Source of the DNA: Manihot esculenta | Lineage: Eukaryota; Streptophyta; Magnoliopsida; Malpighiales; Euphorbiaceae | Direction: 5' to 3' | Length of the DNA stretch: 64,000 nt | Assembly (NCBI RefSeq): GCF_001659605.2 | Contig: NC_035177.2 | Location: forward strand, 1,612,611-1,676,610 | Shown here: positions 23,943-36,900 of the stretch, piece after piece | Layout of the letters: each line of letters starts with the position of its first letter | Position numbering within the stretch: the first letter of the stretch is position 1 | Program-made: the position numbers and the translations under genes | The notes under the pieces: model-generated | The model's database searches: none | Seen by the model: only the letters and a program-made list of their open reading frames with translations | What the model was told of the DNA's origin: nothing

Positions 23943-26900
23943 TCAAGGTGAATTACTAGGAGACACACTTATACAAGCTTCTCTACCAATGCACCATACT
24001 CTGCTTCTACTTGGTGTTGCATTTACAGAGCTTGTTTTTGCTTCTTCACTGTAAGAGAATCCTATATCTGAAGCATCAGATTCACGGTACTTCCCATCCA
24101 CCTTATTCATCTGATCGATCAATGAGTGTCGCGAGTGAAGAACATGAAGTGGAGTTTCTGGAATTCCTGATACATTTATTCTTGGAAAGTAACTGATTGT
24201 TGCTGGAGAATTCGGATTGCTTGAAGCATCTTCCTGTAAAATGTCACCTATTCTACACAATATGCTGAAGGCCAAATTCCCAAGAACTCTGGAGTATGCC
24301 TCTAGTATTGAATGCCCAACATCCTATGCCAAATTAACAACCTCAGTTATTCCAAAGGTTCAGCTAAAAATACACTATATTATAACTTTAAAGAATTTAT
24401 AGTGGAACTAACAAAATCAAATACCAGTTTATTCTTAAGAAAACTTTCTACAAGTCCTATAGCTAACATGATTGGCTACTTGCTTGTAAGTTGTAACTTA
24501 TATAACCCAGTTTAGAAAAGAGTGGAGCAACTCTAGTTTTGATTAAAATAAGAAATTTCACTAGATTAATTACATGAGAAGAGAGATGGAATAATCGGAG
24601 TTGAGCTGATGAATGCACAAGTTTATTGAGCTGTGTAGTAGGTTGTTTTTCTGTATGAAGGGATTCAATTCTTGATCACTAAGATTGGTCCAAAGTATAT
24701 CATTGGCATGTTCAGGAATGATGATAGATTTACTTATGACTATGATATGTAACAGTGTTTTTGCAAGCTCACATAATATGATGCCATGAATAAATCCAGT
24801 GAAACAATAATAACATGAAATATATCCTAAAGCTTATAATAAATGCCTAATTATCAAACTCACCCTGCCATATTGGATTTTTGTAGCTTCAAGAAATGTT
24901 TGAGGAAGATTTGGATATCTGGCCTTGACTTGCTGCAGAAGGATTTCTGCTGTGTCCAACAGTGACTCTGTCTTGTCAAACTCTGATATAGGGTCCTTAA
25001 CAAAGGACCAAGATGTTCGAACGGGGGATTTACTACTTATTTGTGCTGTAATCTTCTCTTTCCATGCAAATATGGCAGCTTCCAATTTGTTAATGGCCTC
25101 AAGTGCACTGTGTTCAGATTTCAAATTAAGAGAACTGAGCATTTCCTCAGTTGTTTTGGAATCTACAGTCAAGATCTTGTAGAGTTCCTCGCCGAGGTTT
25201 GCCTTGCCAGACTGTAAATATGGACAAAATCGGTTATACCAAAACTTAAGATGTTTTTAGATTGATGCAAAGCTATTATTTTGAAAGGATGCTGGTCACT
25301 GATTATGCTTCAGTGGTCAGAGCAAGCTTACTTTGGGTAGCGCATCCCTGATAATGGTCGGCACAGGCATTTCAAGCAATACATTTTCGTTGATAGATTT
25401 GGCAGCCTTGAAGACTTGATAGACAACTTTACTCTGATAGAGCAATTTCTTTTTTTCTGAGTCAGAAAGCCCAGTTGTGGGTACTTGTGGGAATGGAAGC
25501 CACCACCTCTTGCTCTGCTTTGTGCTTTTGGTCCTACCTTCTGCCCGGCTGCCAACTTCTGTGTACCAAAACTCAGTATTCACCATTGAATCCAGTGTCT
25601 CCTGTAAATAATTGATGAATTCAATGCAGTGAATGTGAATAATGCATCAGTGAATAAATCAGAAACATAGGAAAGAAGAGATCACCTACAATAAGCATGG
25701 AGTCCAACTTCTGAAGTGCTGGAAGATTCACATGGATGTCTGCACGAGCTTTTGGAGTCATTATCTGCTTCAATATCAACATCAATCGCATATCAGAAAA
25801 TTAAACAAAACGTATAGTTCTATTCTTCTTAATCCAGCAAAACAAACAATACCTCTAAGGTCTTGCCATTGGCGCCATTTTGCTTTGTAGGAACTAACTC
25901 AACCATATAGTTTGTAGGAGAGAGCAACCAATCCATTTCTTTTCGCCATTTATTCTTGTTTTCTTCAGGCAATGGCTCTAATTTCCACAGTTCCCCAAAA
26001 ACTGAAGCTGCAAATGCATAACAATGGAAATGTGAACTTGCAACAATATCAAAGCAGAAAAAGCTTGGGATTATGCTTAAAAAAGGTAGTCACTTGTTTG
26101 CACACATTCTGTGCCTCTGCATAAACTTCGCTTAGTAATAGTAATAACAATAATACTAAAAATATTCTGATTTTAAAGCATCAGTAGAAACTGTACCTGC
26201 AAGATTAGTAATGGCATTAGATAATGCTAATGCAGTAGTGAGGCCCTTACAACCTCCTGTTATATCTTCACCCAATAATAACTTTGCAAATTTTTCCCTC
26301 ATCGTCTCTACATCTGAAAATTGAGTAGTATAAACTGGTTTTGCTTTGACATAAAAATGTTGGGGGCTTTCTGTGAGCTCCCAATCATCCAAACCGTGCT
26401 CATCCCTCTTCATTGTCAAACATTTAGAATTAGAAGAAAATGATCCAAAAGCATCTTTGGTAGAAGAACAGCTCAAGTCATCATCATCAAAGGAGTCACT
26501 CATACACCCATCTCCTTGGCTTGTGCCACTTTCATTTTCATAAGATTGGTTGTTTTGAATGCAGCTCTCAAGGCCATTATATGTCATAATCCCTGAAATA
26601 TATAATTATGCGTATCAATAACATTCCTTATGCTGTCCAAACTCACAATTAAAAACTTGTCAGCAAAAGCAGAATGCGTTAAGCTATGTTGTCCAAAAGT
26701 TTCTTGAAAAAAGAAATTTTGTTCCGAGTATGCAGGTTTTCTTTTGTTTTTTTGGTTGATTTGGAGGCCTCCTGGCCTTGGGCTACATGATTTTCCAACC
26801 ATCACCCTACTTTTAAAACCATCAATGTTTTAATGGATTGGGATTTGGGAGACTTGAACTGAGAAAGGACATTCTCGTTCCTCAGTTTTTTTTTTCTCCT

Positions 26901-29680
26901 GGCGGAAAATGATTATAAGATCCCACATTACTCGTGTAAATGTGCCAGGTGATCTGTCAAACTTGTCCCCATTAGAGAAAAATTAGACAATAACACATGC
27001 AAATGCAAGTATCATTATTAAACGTTACTAGCTGCAAATGCAAGTATAATTATTAAACTTTGCTTGCTACCCTTTGTTTTGGTCTTCCATTCACATCATG
27101 GAGCACATTTGTCAAATTAAAAAAAAAAAAAAAAAACAGAAATGATACTTGATGGATTTTAAATATACGCTAATTTGCCTTTTTAACCAGTGTTAGATCA
27201 AATATAATTTTTCTGCAAATTTCCATAATTTACTGAAAAGCATACAAATAGAAGGCAGAAGCTTCCTGTGAGTATTATATTGTATGGACCACAAGAAGGG
27301 AGAAATTTCTTAGAAACCCATTTGAATGAGACAAAATGGGCCCCTACCTACCCCCAAACTCCACTGCTTTGCCTCACCAACAAAAAATGCCAAACCCGTG
27401 ATATTGATCTGTCATGCAGTAGCACTCTTTATGGGATTGCATTATATTGACATATTGTATAGAAAGATTCCTATGATAGAAGTAATATTTCCTTCAACGA
27501 TCTGGATTTATCATCGTGCACAAAACTTGTTGATGATATAATTTCACTAAAAATAATAACAATAAAAATAAAAATTCATTTAACTTGTGGGTATGGGGAA
27601 AAAATACGTTTTCTATATCTACACTGATATATATGTTTTCTTTGTCAATAAATTTGCAGGACATATCACTATCACCTTTTCCTATTTGGAAAGGAGGATT
27701 CTGCAACATAATTTGCCATCCTAGAAAGGTTAAACACAAAACACACAAGTTCAAGTTATTGGGCAAAGCTCACTAAATAAGTGGGTCATCTATCCCATTC
27801 CCCTCCTTGCTACAGACTGTTGATGGATATTGACTTCCATGTGAGTCCCATGTAGCTCACACGCAAGTTTCACGTTAGTCTAAATTCAACAATGCAACTT
27901 ACTTTTTCTCAAAAAAAAAAAATCAACAATCACCAATTTCAAGAATATATTTGTATTTTTCAAACCCTAAACCTACCCACCTACCCGCCTGCCCTCAATT
28001 TAATAAGGATAAAAAATTTTATGGCCGGATTCTATGGAGAGGTTACTAAAGAATATAATTGTCTGTTTGAGTTCAAATTTAAAGGGAAATTTTTTATGTA
28101 GTTCTCATTATTTGGTTCACTAATTTTAAAAAAAAATATCAATATATTGATAAAACTCATTATTTGATTATTAATAAAACTCTACAATTTATATGGAAAG
28201 TATTTTAGATTTTTTAATAATTTTTATTAAAATTATCAAAAAATTAATTAATAAATTTTTTAAAAACTTAAGAATATTTAATATATTTTTTAAAATTTTA
28301 AAAATTAATCTACACTATAAAAACTAAATAATTATCAATTTTACCAATCAACTTAACTTTTTAATTATTAAAAATATTAAATACAAATATCTATTTTTTT
28401 TTTTTTTATGAAACAGAGATTCAAAATTGGAAGAGTAGAATCTGGAGATCTCTCAAATTTATTCAGATTCACTTATCACTTAACTAAACTTATGAGTGCA
28501 TCTATTGTTATTATATTTTATATATAACAATACATTATTTTTATGAAAAATTACATTTATTTCTATGGTATCAATATAAAAATTAATAATAAATAGTTGT
28601 AATTCATAAATAGTTTATAATGAGAGGGAAATTAATAAATATAATTTATTAACTAGATGTTATTAAGCATATAAGTTTTCAGCTCAAAAATGAGACATGC
28701 AGTAATTTTTTTTTATTTTTTCAAAGAAGCGTACAAAGCATAAAATTGGAGAGAGAGAAAAATAAATGAAAATCCAGGATGTGAAAAATGAAAACACATG
28801 GTCAAAAGTAATAAATATTTGAAAGAGGAAGCAGTATACAGTGTGAGAGTTAGGTTGAGGTTGTCCAAAAGACAGACGAACAGTACTCGTCTTCTCAGGC
28901 ATCATAAATGTCCACTGCCTCAAATAAAATATATAAATATGATCAGAGCCATCATTAATGTACCCAAATACAGCTTTCATGGTCTGCCATGTTATGGTCC
29001 CACCCTTTGCTTTCAAAAGATTTTGAGTTTACGTTTTGAGATCTTGGATGAGACTTTAAATAATAATTTGAAATTGTATTTTTAAATATAATTTGAAAAA
29101 ATTTAAAATCAAATATCTTAAAGTAAAATTTTAAAAAAATAAATATTTTATCAGCAATTTAAATAATAATTAACTACAATTTAATCCTGTCTGTATAATA
29201 AACCTAATATTAATCCATTTGTTTTTCATAGTAATTATTAATTTATTGATTTTTTAAAATTATAAAAATCAAATAGCTTATTTTAAAAAATAAAACATCA
29301 TAATTGGACGTTAGATTACTGGACCAAATTATAGATTAATCTAAAATTAAAAAGCACGTGGATTAATTTTTAAACACATCAATACATAGCTCCATTAAAC
29401 AATTTTAGTAATCTAACGTCTAATTTATTGCCTATAACAATAAATCATACCATATAAAATTACTCTCCATGTGGTGGGTGTGTCACACATGATAAATGAA
29501 ATATCAAATTTGAAATTTCATTTTCTAAACTATATACTTAAAAAAAACTCAGCCACTAAATTATAAATAAAAATAATTAAATAATTATGAATAATACTCA
29601 CTCTCTTGCTCATCGAAGTCAAGGCTTATTTCTCTATCCCAGGTGCAGCAAGCGAGCCTTCTTCTCATCATCATCATCAT
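23943..29680 (-). CDS. Rop guanine nucleotide exchange factor (PRONE domain RopGEF)
   Basis: Activates plant ROP/RAC GTPases by GDP/GTP exchange at the plasma membrane, typically downstream of receptor kinases in polar growth. Exons in gene order: 29680-29602, 26592-26197, 26007-25853, 25764-25690, 25601-25332, 25211-24864 and 24323-23943. They sum to exactly 568 codons including TGA, and all junctions are GT-AG and in phase. Residues 1-28 (five Met, then [22 protein letters not shown]) match the N-terminus of known RopGEFs and join to [10 protein letters not shown] at residue 29. An acidic/serine stretch follows. The PRONE domain covers about residues 119-470: [84 protein letters not shown] and [19 protein letters not shown]. 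The variable tail ends [20 protein letters not shown], the family's usual C-terminal, probably regulatory, motif. It looks intact. The exact paralogue number is not assigned. Confidence 0.95.
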
Positions 29681-29689
29681 ATTTTTCTT

Positions 29690-31200
29690 TATTATTATTT
29701 TTTTAAAAATAATTTTCTCCTTCTCTGCCTAAAAATTACTCAATAAGATGATTGAACACTCATCATTTGGAAGCTGCAAACAACGCCCTGCGTAAAATAA
29801 ATAACACCCATCATTATTATTATTATTGTTATATAGATAATAAGTTAATCAAACATGCAAGGGACAACAACTCGAGTAATTATAATTAAATTTGAAATAG
29901 ATTAAAGTTTAAAAAATAATATTAGTTATGAATTTAAATTTATTTATAAAATATCAGTATTTGAATATTTTTATATAAATAATTAATTTAATATAAAAAA
30001 TGCTTTACAATAATATTTATATATTTTTATTTAAAAATTAAAATTAATTAATTTTAAATACTAAATTTTTTAAATAGAAATATTTTTTATATAATTTATT
30101 AATTAAACTATGTAAAATTAAATAAATTTAAATTTAATTTAAATAATAATAATTAAATTTAAAATAAATTTATATTAATTTTTAATCGAAATTAAATTCG
30201 AATAATTTAATTTTCAAAGAATACCGTACCCATTTACATCCTAATTCGTGCTCCAACCGTTGCCAATAAGGAAAGATTACTGGACACTTATTTTCAGTGC
30301 TGAGTTTAAAATAATACGAAAATAATAAAATTATATTTAAATATATTAAAATAAATTATATATTAAAAGACATAATTATCAATTTTATATTAATTTTTAT
30401 TATGTATAATTAGATATGGGCACTGTTGAGATTGAATTTAAATTAAATTAGAATCGATATAATTAAATTTAAAATTAATATCAATTAATAATTTGCAATT
30501 CTAAATTGGATTAAAATTCGAAAAAGTTATTTATTTTAATCAAATTGGATCTAAATTAACAGTTTAACTCGAGAATTTGATCCATTTTTTTTTAAAAAAA
30601 AAACAGTTAAATGAGTATAAAATATTAAATTAAAAATCAAAATAATAAATGCAAATCAAAATTTTCCTTAAATTGAAACATAAATCATCGAAAAAAGTCC
30701 AATATATGGAATTCCTAGCTAGAATCTAAAATCACTGATTTTTATTTAAATAATATCATTTAGAAAATAAAAATGATCTTGAAGAGAATCAAGTCTTCAA
30801 TTGTTATCTTTGTAAAAAAATAAATAAATAAGTAAAAGAATGTATATGAATCAATGCATTGGCATAAAAGTTGGGGAATCGAAATCAATATGTAATAAAT
30901 TAGCTAAAAGACCTACTCATACTTTTCCACCGTACTTGCATATACACACAACTATCTGAGCCAATGAAATACTGCCACGTGTTGAAAATTCCCTATTTAA
31001 TTAAAAAATAAGCCAAATATTGAGAAATGAGTTTCTTAAGCTTTGTGATTAACTAAAAAAAATCATAAAATTAGAGTTTTTCTAATTGAAAATAAAATAA
31101 AATGATTTGTTTTATAAAAAAATAATTGAAAACTGGTGATAAGAACTTGTAAAGGAGCAATGATTATGAAAATACTTTTGTGGATTGGCAGTCAAAAGGT
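29690..31200. other. AT-rich upstream region of the RopGEF gene
   Basis: Mostly A/T with no coding signal. On the minus strand an acceptor-like attttacgcag at about 29782-29792 could open the exon that holds the RopGEF start codon, making most of this stretch an intron in the 5' UTR. That is inferred, not shown. Confidence 0.4.
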
Positions 31201-31383
31201 AAAATCGAAATCGCTTTGTCTTACACGAGCATCCAACTTCCCCCCCCGAAAAAAAGGTTAATACTGAAAAACCTAATATTCAAAATTTTCAGAATAAAAA
31301 TTATATAAAAAAATTAAAAAAAAAGGAATTTCGAGAATGGGGTAGATGAGATTTCAGAAGCAAGGAAGAGAGAGGAAGAAACG

Positions 31384-31610
31384 CACCAGTACGAGGTGAA
31401 GAGTGAAGAATGAAGAGCAAAGATCGTTGAAAGAAGCATATCTCTAAGCAGCGAGCAACAACATAATACCAAAGAGAAGAGAGCAGCAAAGGGCAGTAGT
31501 GGAGATTTCAGTCTCGATTTCTTCTTCTTCTTCTTCGTGTCGTTGAGATGTATAGAGAGAATGGGGAATGGAGAGGCATTTAATAGGGAGACATCTAAAG
31601 TGAGATTTTT
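31384..31610 (-). promoter_or_regulatory. Candidate RopGEF leader exon and core promoter
   Basis: On the minus strand a TATA-like CTATTAAATG near 31580-31589 is followed by a pyrimidine-rich leader with a GAA repeat. The leader ends in a plausible splice donor (CTG/GTGCGT, near 31384-31389). Upstream sequence contains CT-rich Y-patch-like tracts. No long conserved reading frame exists here; the 62- and 81-codon open frames are low in complexity. The position, about 1.7 kb upstream of the RopGEF ATG on the same strand, suggests its first non-coding exon. It could equally be the start of an unrelated transcript. Confidence 0.35.
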
Positions 31611-32149
31611 GCTTTCTCCCTTTGAGAAAAAAGAAAAAAGAAATTATTTCTCTCTTCTTTTGATGAGAGAGACAGAGAGAAATGTGCAAAAGCTTTGTCA
31701 GGCTCCTTCTACAGTATCAAGAGCCTTAGAGGCGTCCAAAATGGGAAGCGTATGTGGGACCCTATGGCTTTCTTTATTAGTTTTTGAATAAATTACTATT
31801 AGCTTACTAAATTTTTAAAAAATTCACCCATTCTTATTTATTGTAATATTGTTCAATTTATTTTAAATTTACTTAATTAAAATATTTGTGTAATGATTTA
31901 GAGCTGTATCATTACCACTATTAGATTTTATATCGATTTAAAATTATTATAATATTTAATTATATTTATTAGTATACATATATAATTTTAATATAATTTA
32001 AATAATATATATAAAATATTATCATTAAATATGTATATATATATATATATAATCATAAATATAAATATATATTAAAATTCACACTTTAATATAATCACCT
32101 TCAATTTAAATATAATATATGACAGGCGTTATAAAAGAATTTCAGAAAA

Positions 32150-33480
32150 AGAATAATACTAAACCATAACAATTTTATATATTCATAACTAAGTTATGAA
32201 TTATAACCGACGAATTCTGCTAATCTTCCAGGTTAATCTCAATTCTGCACATTTAGAGTTAGAGAAAAGGAATAAGTTAGTATAGCTTAATAAGCAACAA
32301 TATGATATAAAATAATATAATATAATATATATTCGAATGTATATATCATGACACAAATAATTCACAACAAAATAAATTTACTATTAATAACTCTCCATAA
32401 AAGATTCAATAATGGCCGACTCACAATAGGTGTTCCTAAAAAATTTCTCTTAAATATAATATATTTATAGTGTCAGGGGTGTAGTGTAAAATGAATACTA
32501 TGGTCTTTCTTTGACGTAATTCAGGGGCATAGAGTGGGGATCGACCTGGACTTTTATATTCGTCATATATATTCATATTATATCATGTCATGAGTACTAG
32601 TGGATCATCCAATACCCAACCACAACAATAGTTAAATACGCAATACATAATATTCATAAATCTAATACAGAAAAACATATTCAAATATACATAGTATTTG
32701 TCATGCATGTATATGTTTAAAAACATTTAATTTGATTTTAAATAAGAATTTAGTTTAGTTTTACTCAACTCTTATAGACATAAGTCTTGCTCTCTAGTAA
32801 ATACCTCATTGTTAGCTTTTACATTCTTTTAAGTTCGACCCTACATAGATAAGCCCGAAAGAGGGATCAAATATAATTTTTACGACTCTTAAAACTACTA
32901 TAAGAGACTCCTAGAAACATAACAAAAAACATCCAGAAAACTCAATTGGAAATTGCTGAATATAAACAACTAATCGTGCATAAACACACCTAAAACCACA
33001 CTTAATCAAAACTTAGTCTTTAAGAGATTAAAGCTAAGATATATTCCAACCAAGCCTTAAAACCAACATATATTCACAGAAAAAGATATAAAAACAGTAG
33101 ATTATTCAAAGAAAAATGGACTTACCTTAGAGAAATCATCCACGAAAGAGAATATGAAAGAGAGGAGAGATGACTTGATAAACTTTCAAAATCTTGAATT
33201 CAATTTCAAATCTTCAAAACAAGATTAGTTTTCTTTTATATTGTGAGTAGATTTAACACAGAAAAGGAAAAGAAGAAAACATAAAGGTTGATGCTTACCT
33301 CTGCCCGAAATGGAGAGAAATTCTCTCTATTTCAAGTTGGTAACTATTTATAGTGTGCTACTTGAAGCACATTTAGTGGCAAAACCTGGAGGTTCGACGG
33401 CTAAACTTAAAAATTCTAAAATACATTTTCAAAAATGCTTAAAAATTCTTTTAGAAAAACCACATTTTACCTTTCTAAGA
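32150..33480 (-). repeat. Left (3') LTR of the gag-only gypsy element
   Basis: Matches 35700-36650 in scattered but collinear blocks. On the minus strand it has a GC-bearing word (gccgtcgaacctcc), then CTATAAATAG, then a leader rich in ctctcc. Its left end is truncated or too diverged to place. Confidence 0.55.
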
Positions 33481-35000
33481 AACCCCTGACAACCCCTCCT
33501 AAGCAACCTATAAGCCTGTAAGCAAATATCAAACCTTTAGGCACACCTAACTTGTCATCAAATATAACTGGACTAAATCGACAAATTAACTCTGCCACAG
33601 ACAGATCACACTTGGGCCCTGAGATTGTGCCATCGTAGTTGCATTGAGGAAACTCACGTGTCATATGTCCCTCTTGTCCACATCTATAACAAGATGTAAT
33701 ACCAAACCAACAAGGCCCTCTATGCAGTTTCCCACATCTGGCACATCTAGAGATGTCTGAACCATAATTTGAACCATTGCCCATTCCCATACCATACTTC
33801 AACCTATTCTAGAACTTGTTCTTCTTGGTCTTTTTAGTGGGCTTATTCCACTTTCTGTTTCATGTGGCGGTTGCACTCAGAGAAAAGAGATCAAACTTTC
33901 CAGTACTCGAGGCCTTGGAATTCGATGATTGTGCCACCTGTTGCTTCACTGTTCCCTAAATGATGACACTAGCCTCCATCTTTCTAGTTGCATCTACTAT
34001 AGTGTGGAAGCTCTCTCACTCCATTGCTAAGATCGGAAAGAATACCTAAAGTGGAGTTTTATGGTATACCTCCTAGCCTTCTTCTAGTCTGTGTCATAAG
34101 CTTAACCCACATACTGGAGCAACTCCAGATACTTGTCTGTGTATTCATCTACACTCATTTCTTCTATTTGCCTTAACTGCTCAAACTCTATCTTCTTCAG
34201 CTCCATTGAACTATCTGGAAAGCCCATCTTGCAAACTCATTTGCAAATTACTCCGTGGATAAGTTCTCCAGTTTTAGTTCCATACCACTCCTTAGCCTTT
34301 TTGCACTTCAGAGTGAACCCTGCCATCTGAATAGCTCTGCTGTCACTGGCTCCTAACTCATCAGCTATCATCTTCACTGCTTTGATATATTCAAATAGGT
34401 CATCACCCTCCTTATACTTAAGAGCATCCAACTTTAGATAATCCATCATCTTTACCTTGCTCCCTATTGATGAGTTAGGTTTAGGTGGTTGGATTTTAGG
34501 AATTAATGATTCTGTTAGAGGAGGAGGTGGTGGTGCAGCACTTCTTCAATTAGGGTTTAGTAGATTCTAGTAATAGAGTGGAGGTAAAAATATAGGATAG
34601 GGTGGATATAGTGGGTAGTAGGGAGGACAGAGTATGTATAAGAGGTACAGATGGTAGTTAGAGTTATCCGATGAACCTCCCATTAGACACTCATGTCCTT
34701 GTAGGTAAGGCTGATACTGAGGGGAATAAGCGGATCCTGAGGCCTGAGCACCTCCTATTCCTCCTTCAGACTCTCCCATACCTCCTCAAAGCTCACACTC
34801 AAACTTCCATCTCTCCTCTGATCCTCATCCACTGATTCCTCGACATCTTCAAATATCCTACCTGGATCTATTCTTTTTTTGTCTATATCAGGGTCCCTTG
34901 ATGCTTCTTCCCTATTACTTCTACTTATCTGTGCTCTTGATAAAGCAGTAGGGGAAAGGACATCCATACCCTCATTTTCAAATAGGATTCTAGTCAATCA
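33467..35000 (-). pseudogene. Gypsy gag relic with zinc knuckles
   Basis: Minus-strand pieces read as a Ty3/gypsy gag. The N-terminal acidic part lies at 34755-34997. A proline/tyrosine-rich stretch is at 34567-34779. The capsid-like piece at 34237-34449 reads LDALKYKEGDDLFEYIKAVK and then ECKKAKEWYGT-type sequence (CKKAKEWYGTKTG). The nucleocapsid at 33467-33802 has CARCGKLHRGPC and CYRCGQEGHMTREFPQC. The pieces sit in different frames with stops between them, so the gene is dead. No pol domain follows; the left LTR begins at once. Confidence 0.75.
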
Positions 35001-35291
35001 TGCAGATCGATGCGAGCCACGTATCCTGTCTTATGAAAAACAACATTAAACACAAATAATAGCATCATATGATTCATGTGGATACACATGAACCCGCAAT
35101 ATACATATCATATCAGCAATGCACATGCATATAGTCATGGCATTATACATAAGCATACATACATCAAGACATGACTCTACATCCTATCCCTAGTGGACAT
35201 GTATTTTTCTAATTGTGCTTCCCTACTAACATCTGTGAGCCCAACACTCTAGGTCCAACCATATAAACCTAAGATTCTATTACCACTCTGT

Positions 35292-36900
35292 AACGACCTA
35301 GAAATTGAACTTCCACCAGTGCTAGGGTTTAGATTGACTTAAGGTCGTTGCAGCATGTAGCAAGTCTACTATACATCTTGTAACATCTAATATGAACTCA
35401 AATATGATCTTAAAAATATACATGAATATTACATTTCGTGAACCAAAATTCGGCATGTGCATACATACATAACTGAAAGCATGAACCCATAGTAGAGCCC
35501 TCATCAAATGCTCCAGTATGGTCATCATTACATGCTTTTATTAGGTTTAAACATAGCTTAAACTTAAAAATTTTACATAAAAATATCATTAACAACGGGA
35601 TCATAAAAGAAAAACCTGGGCAAACCACAATTCTAAACCACAATATATTATATGTCCACAACTATACTATTACAAAAAGCTATACCATAGAACATTTCTA
35701 AGCTCCTGAGTTAGCACTGGTCCTGCAAATCTGGAATTAGGGAAAATGGATAAGCTACTAGAGTCTAGTGAGTAGAAACATAACATAAAATAGTTTAATA
35801 AGATATATATCCTATGAATGAGTCACAACACAAATAATTCACATCAAAACGGACTCATCACCAGTAACCCTTCATAATTTCAATAGTGTCCGACTCACAA
35901 CGGATGATCCTTAGGAATTTCTCTTAAACATAACTTAACATATCCAAGTGCCTAGTTCACAAAAGATGATCTTAAGACTTTCTCTTAAACATATCTTAAC
36001 ATATCCAAGTGCCCAGCTCACAAAGGATGCTCCTCAAGACTTCCTCTTAAACATAATATAATTATAGTGCCAGGGATGTAGAATGAGCACCCTGGTCTTT
36101 CATATCCATCATAACATATCATAACATACTTAAGGGCTAGCGGGTCATCCAACATCTATCCACAACGACAATTAATTATGCAATGCATCATATTTGTGAA
36201 TTTTAATACAAAATAACCTAATCATATACTCATGAAATTTGTGATGCATGAGCATGCTTAAAACATTCGATTTCTTTTAAAAAATAGTTTAGCTTAGTTT
36301 TACTCCCCTCTGGCTGACACAAGCCTATCTGTGCGTAGTTATCTCACTGCTGATCTCTGCGGTCTCCCAAGTCTGATCCTACATAGATGGACTTAAATGA
36401 GATATCAAATATAACTTTTACAACTCTTAAAACTACTCCAAGGGACCCCTAAAAGCATAAAAGAAAGTATGTAGAAAACAAGTTGAAAACGGCTAGACAA
36501 GGAACTTTCAGTGGCAGGTTCGACGGCCTAAAGTTTCTTTACAGATTCAAAAGTCAAATTTTTGGAGGCAAGTTAGGCGAACTAAAAGGCAATATTCATA
36601 GACAGGTTTGGTAGTCGAATCTAGTTTCAGCGGTCAAATCTAAATTCTTTTACAATGCAGAACCCGATTCTGCCTTCTGTCAATAGCCCCCAAAATGAAC
36701 CCATAACTGCAAACAAAGGCTAAAAACTAAACTATACAATCGCAGGAGGTCAACAACGACTAAAACAATAAAAAACACTAACATTATCAACTAACAAGGA
36801 TTTTACCAAAAAACTCAAGATTGAAATAAAAGTTATAACTCAACATGTAAGGTAACTTGACATTCTCTTGCATGTGGGTTTTAACACAAAATTTCGAATG
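35292..36900 (-). repeat. Right (5') LTR of the gag-only gypsy element
   Basis: On the plus strand it starts TGTAACGACCTAG. It contains two tandem copies of a unit of about 61 bp (around 35925-36050; ttaacatatccaagtgcc appears twice). Further right it has the words aggttcgacggcc and tggtagtcgaatc, apparently decayed forms of the GC-rich motif of the LTR at 2.6-3.6 kb. The right boundary is approximate. Confidence 0.55.

Larger units (their letters stand above)
32150..36900 (-). mobile_element. Gypsy-type element with gag only between two diverged LTRs
   Basis: Two direct repeats flank a gag relic. The left repeat is about 32150-33480 and the right about 35292-36900. Shared words include gacacaaataattcacaaca/acaacacaaataattcacat, ccgactcacaa, tttctcttaaa, tgctcttt-type ends and gtggatcatccaa/cgggtcatccaac. 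On the minus strand the right LTR ends CTAGGTCGTTACA and is followed by a primer-site-like TGGTAATAGAATC. A TATA box (CTATAAATAG, about 33343-33352) lies in the left LTR. No protease, reverse transcriptase or integrase is visible, so the element is internally deleted or of the gag-only (TR-GAG-like) kind. The LTRs are strongly diverged, and outer ends are approximate. Confidence 0.65.

Noticed and set aside
26584..26805. 73-codon minus-strand frame ahead of RopGEF exon 2, as an alternative N-terminus
   Set aside because: The splice acceptor at 26593-26595 and the in-phase match of the exon at 29602-29680 to RopGEF N-termini explain the start better; this frame is intronic.
27494..29085. Open frames of 60-110 codons in the 3-kb RopGEF intron 1
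   Set aside because: Low-complexity A/T-derived translations on both strands with no family resemblance.
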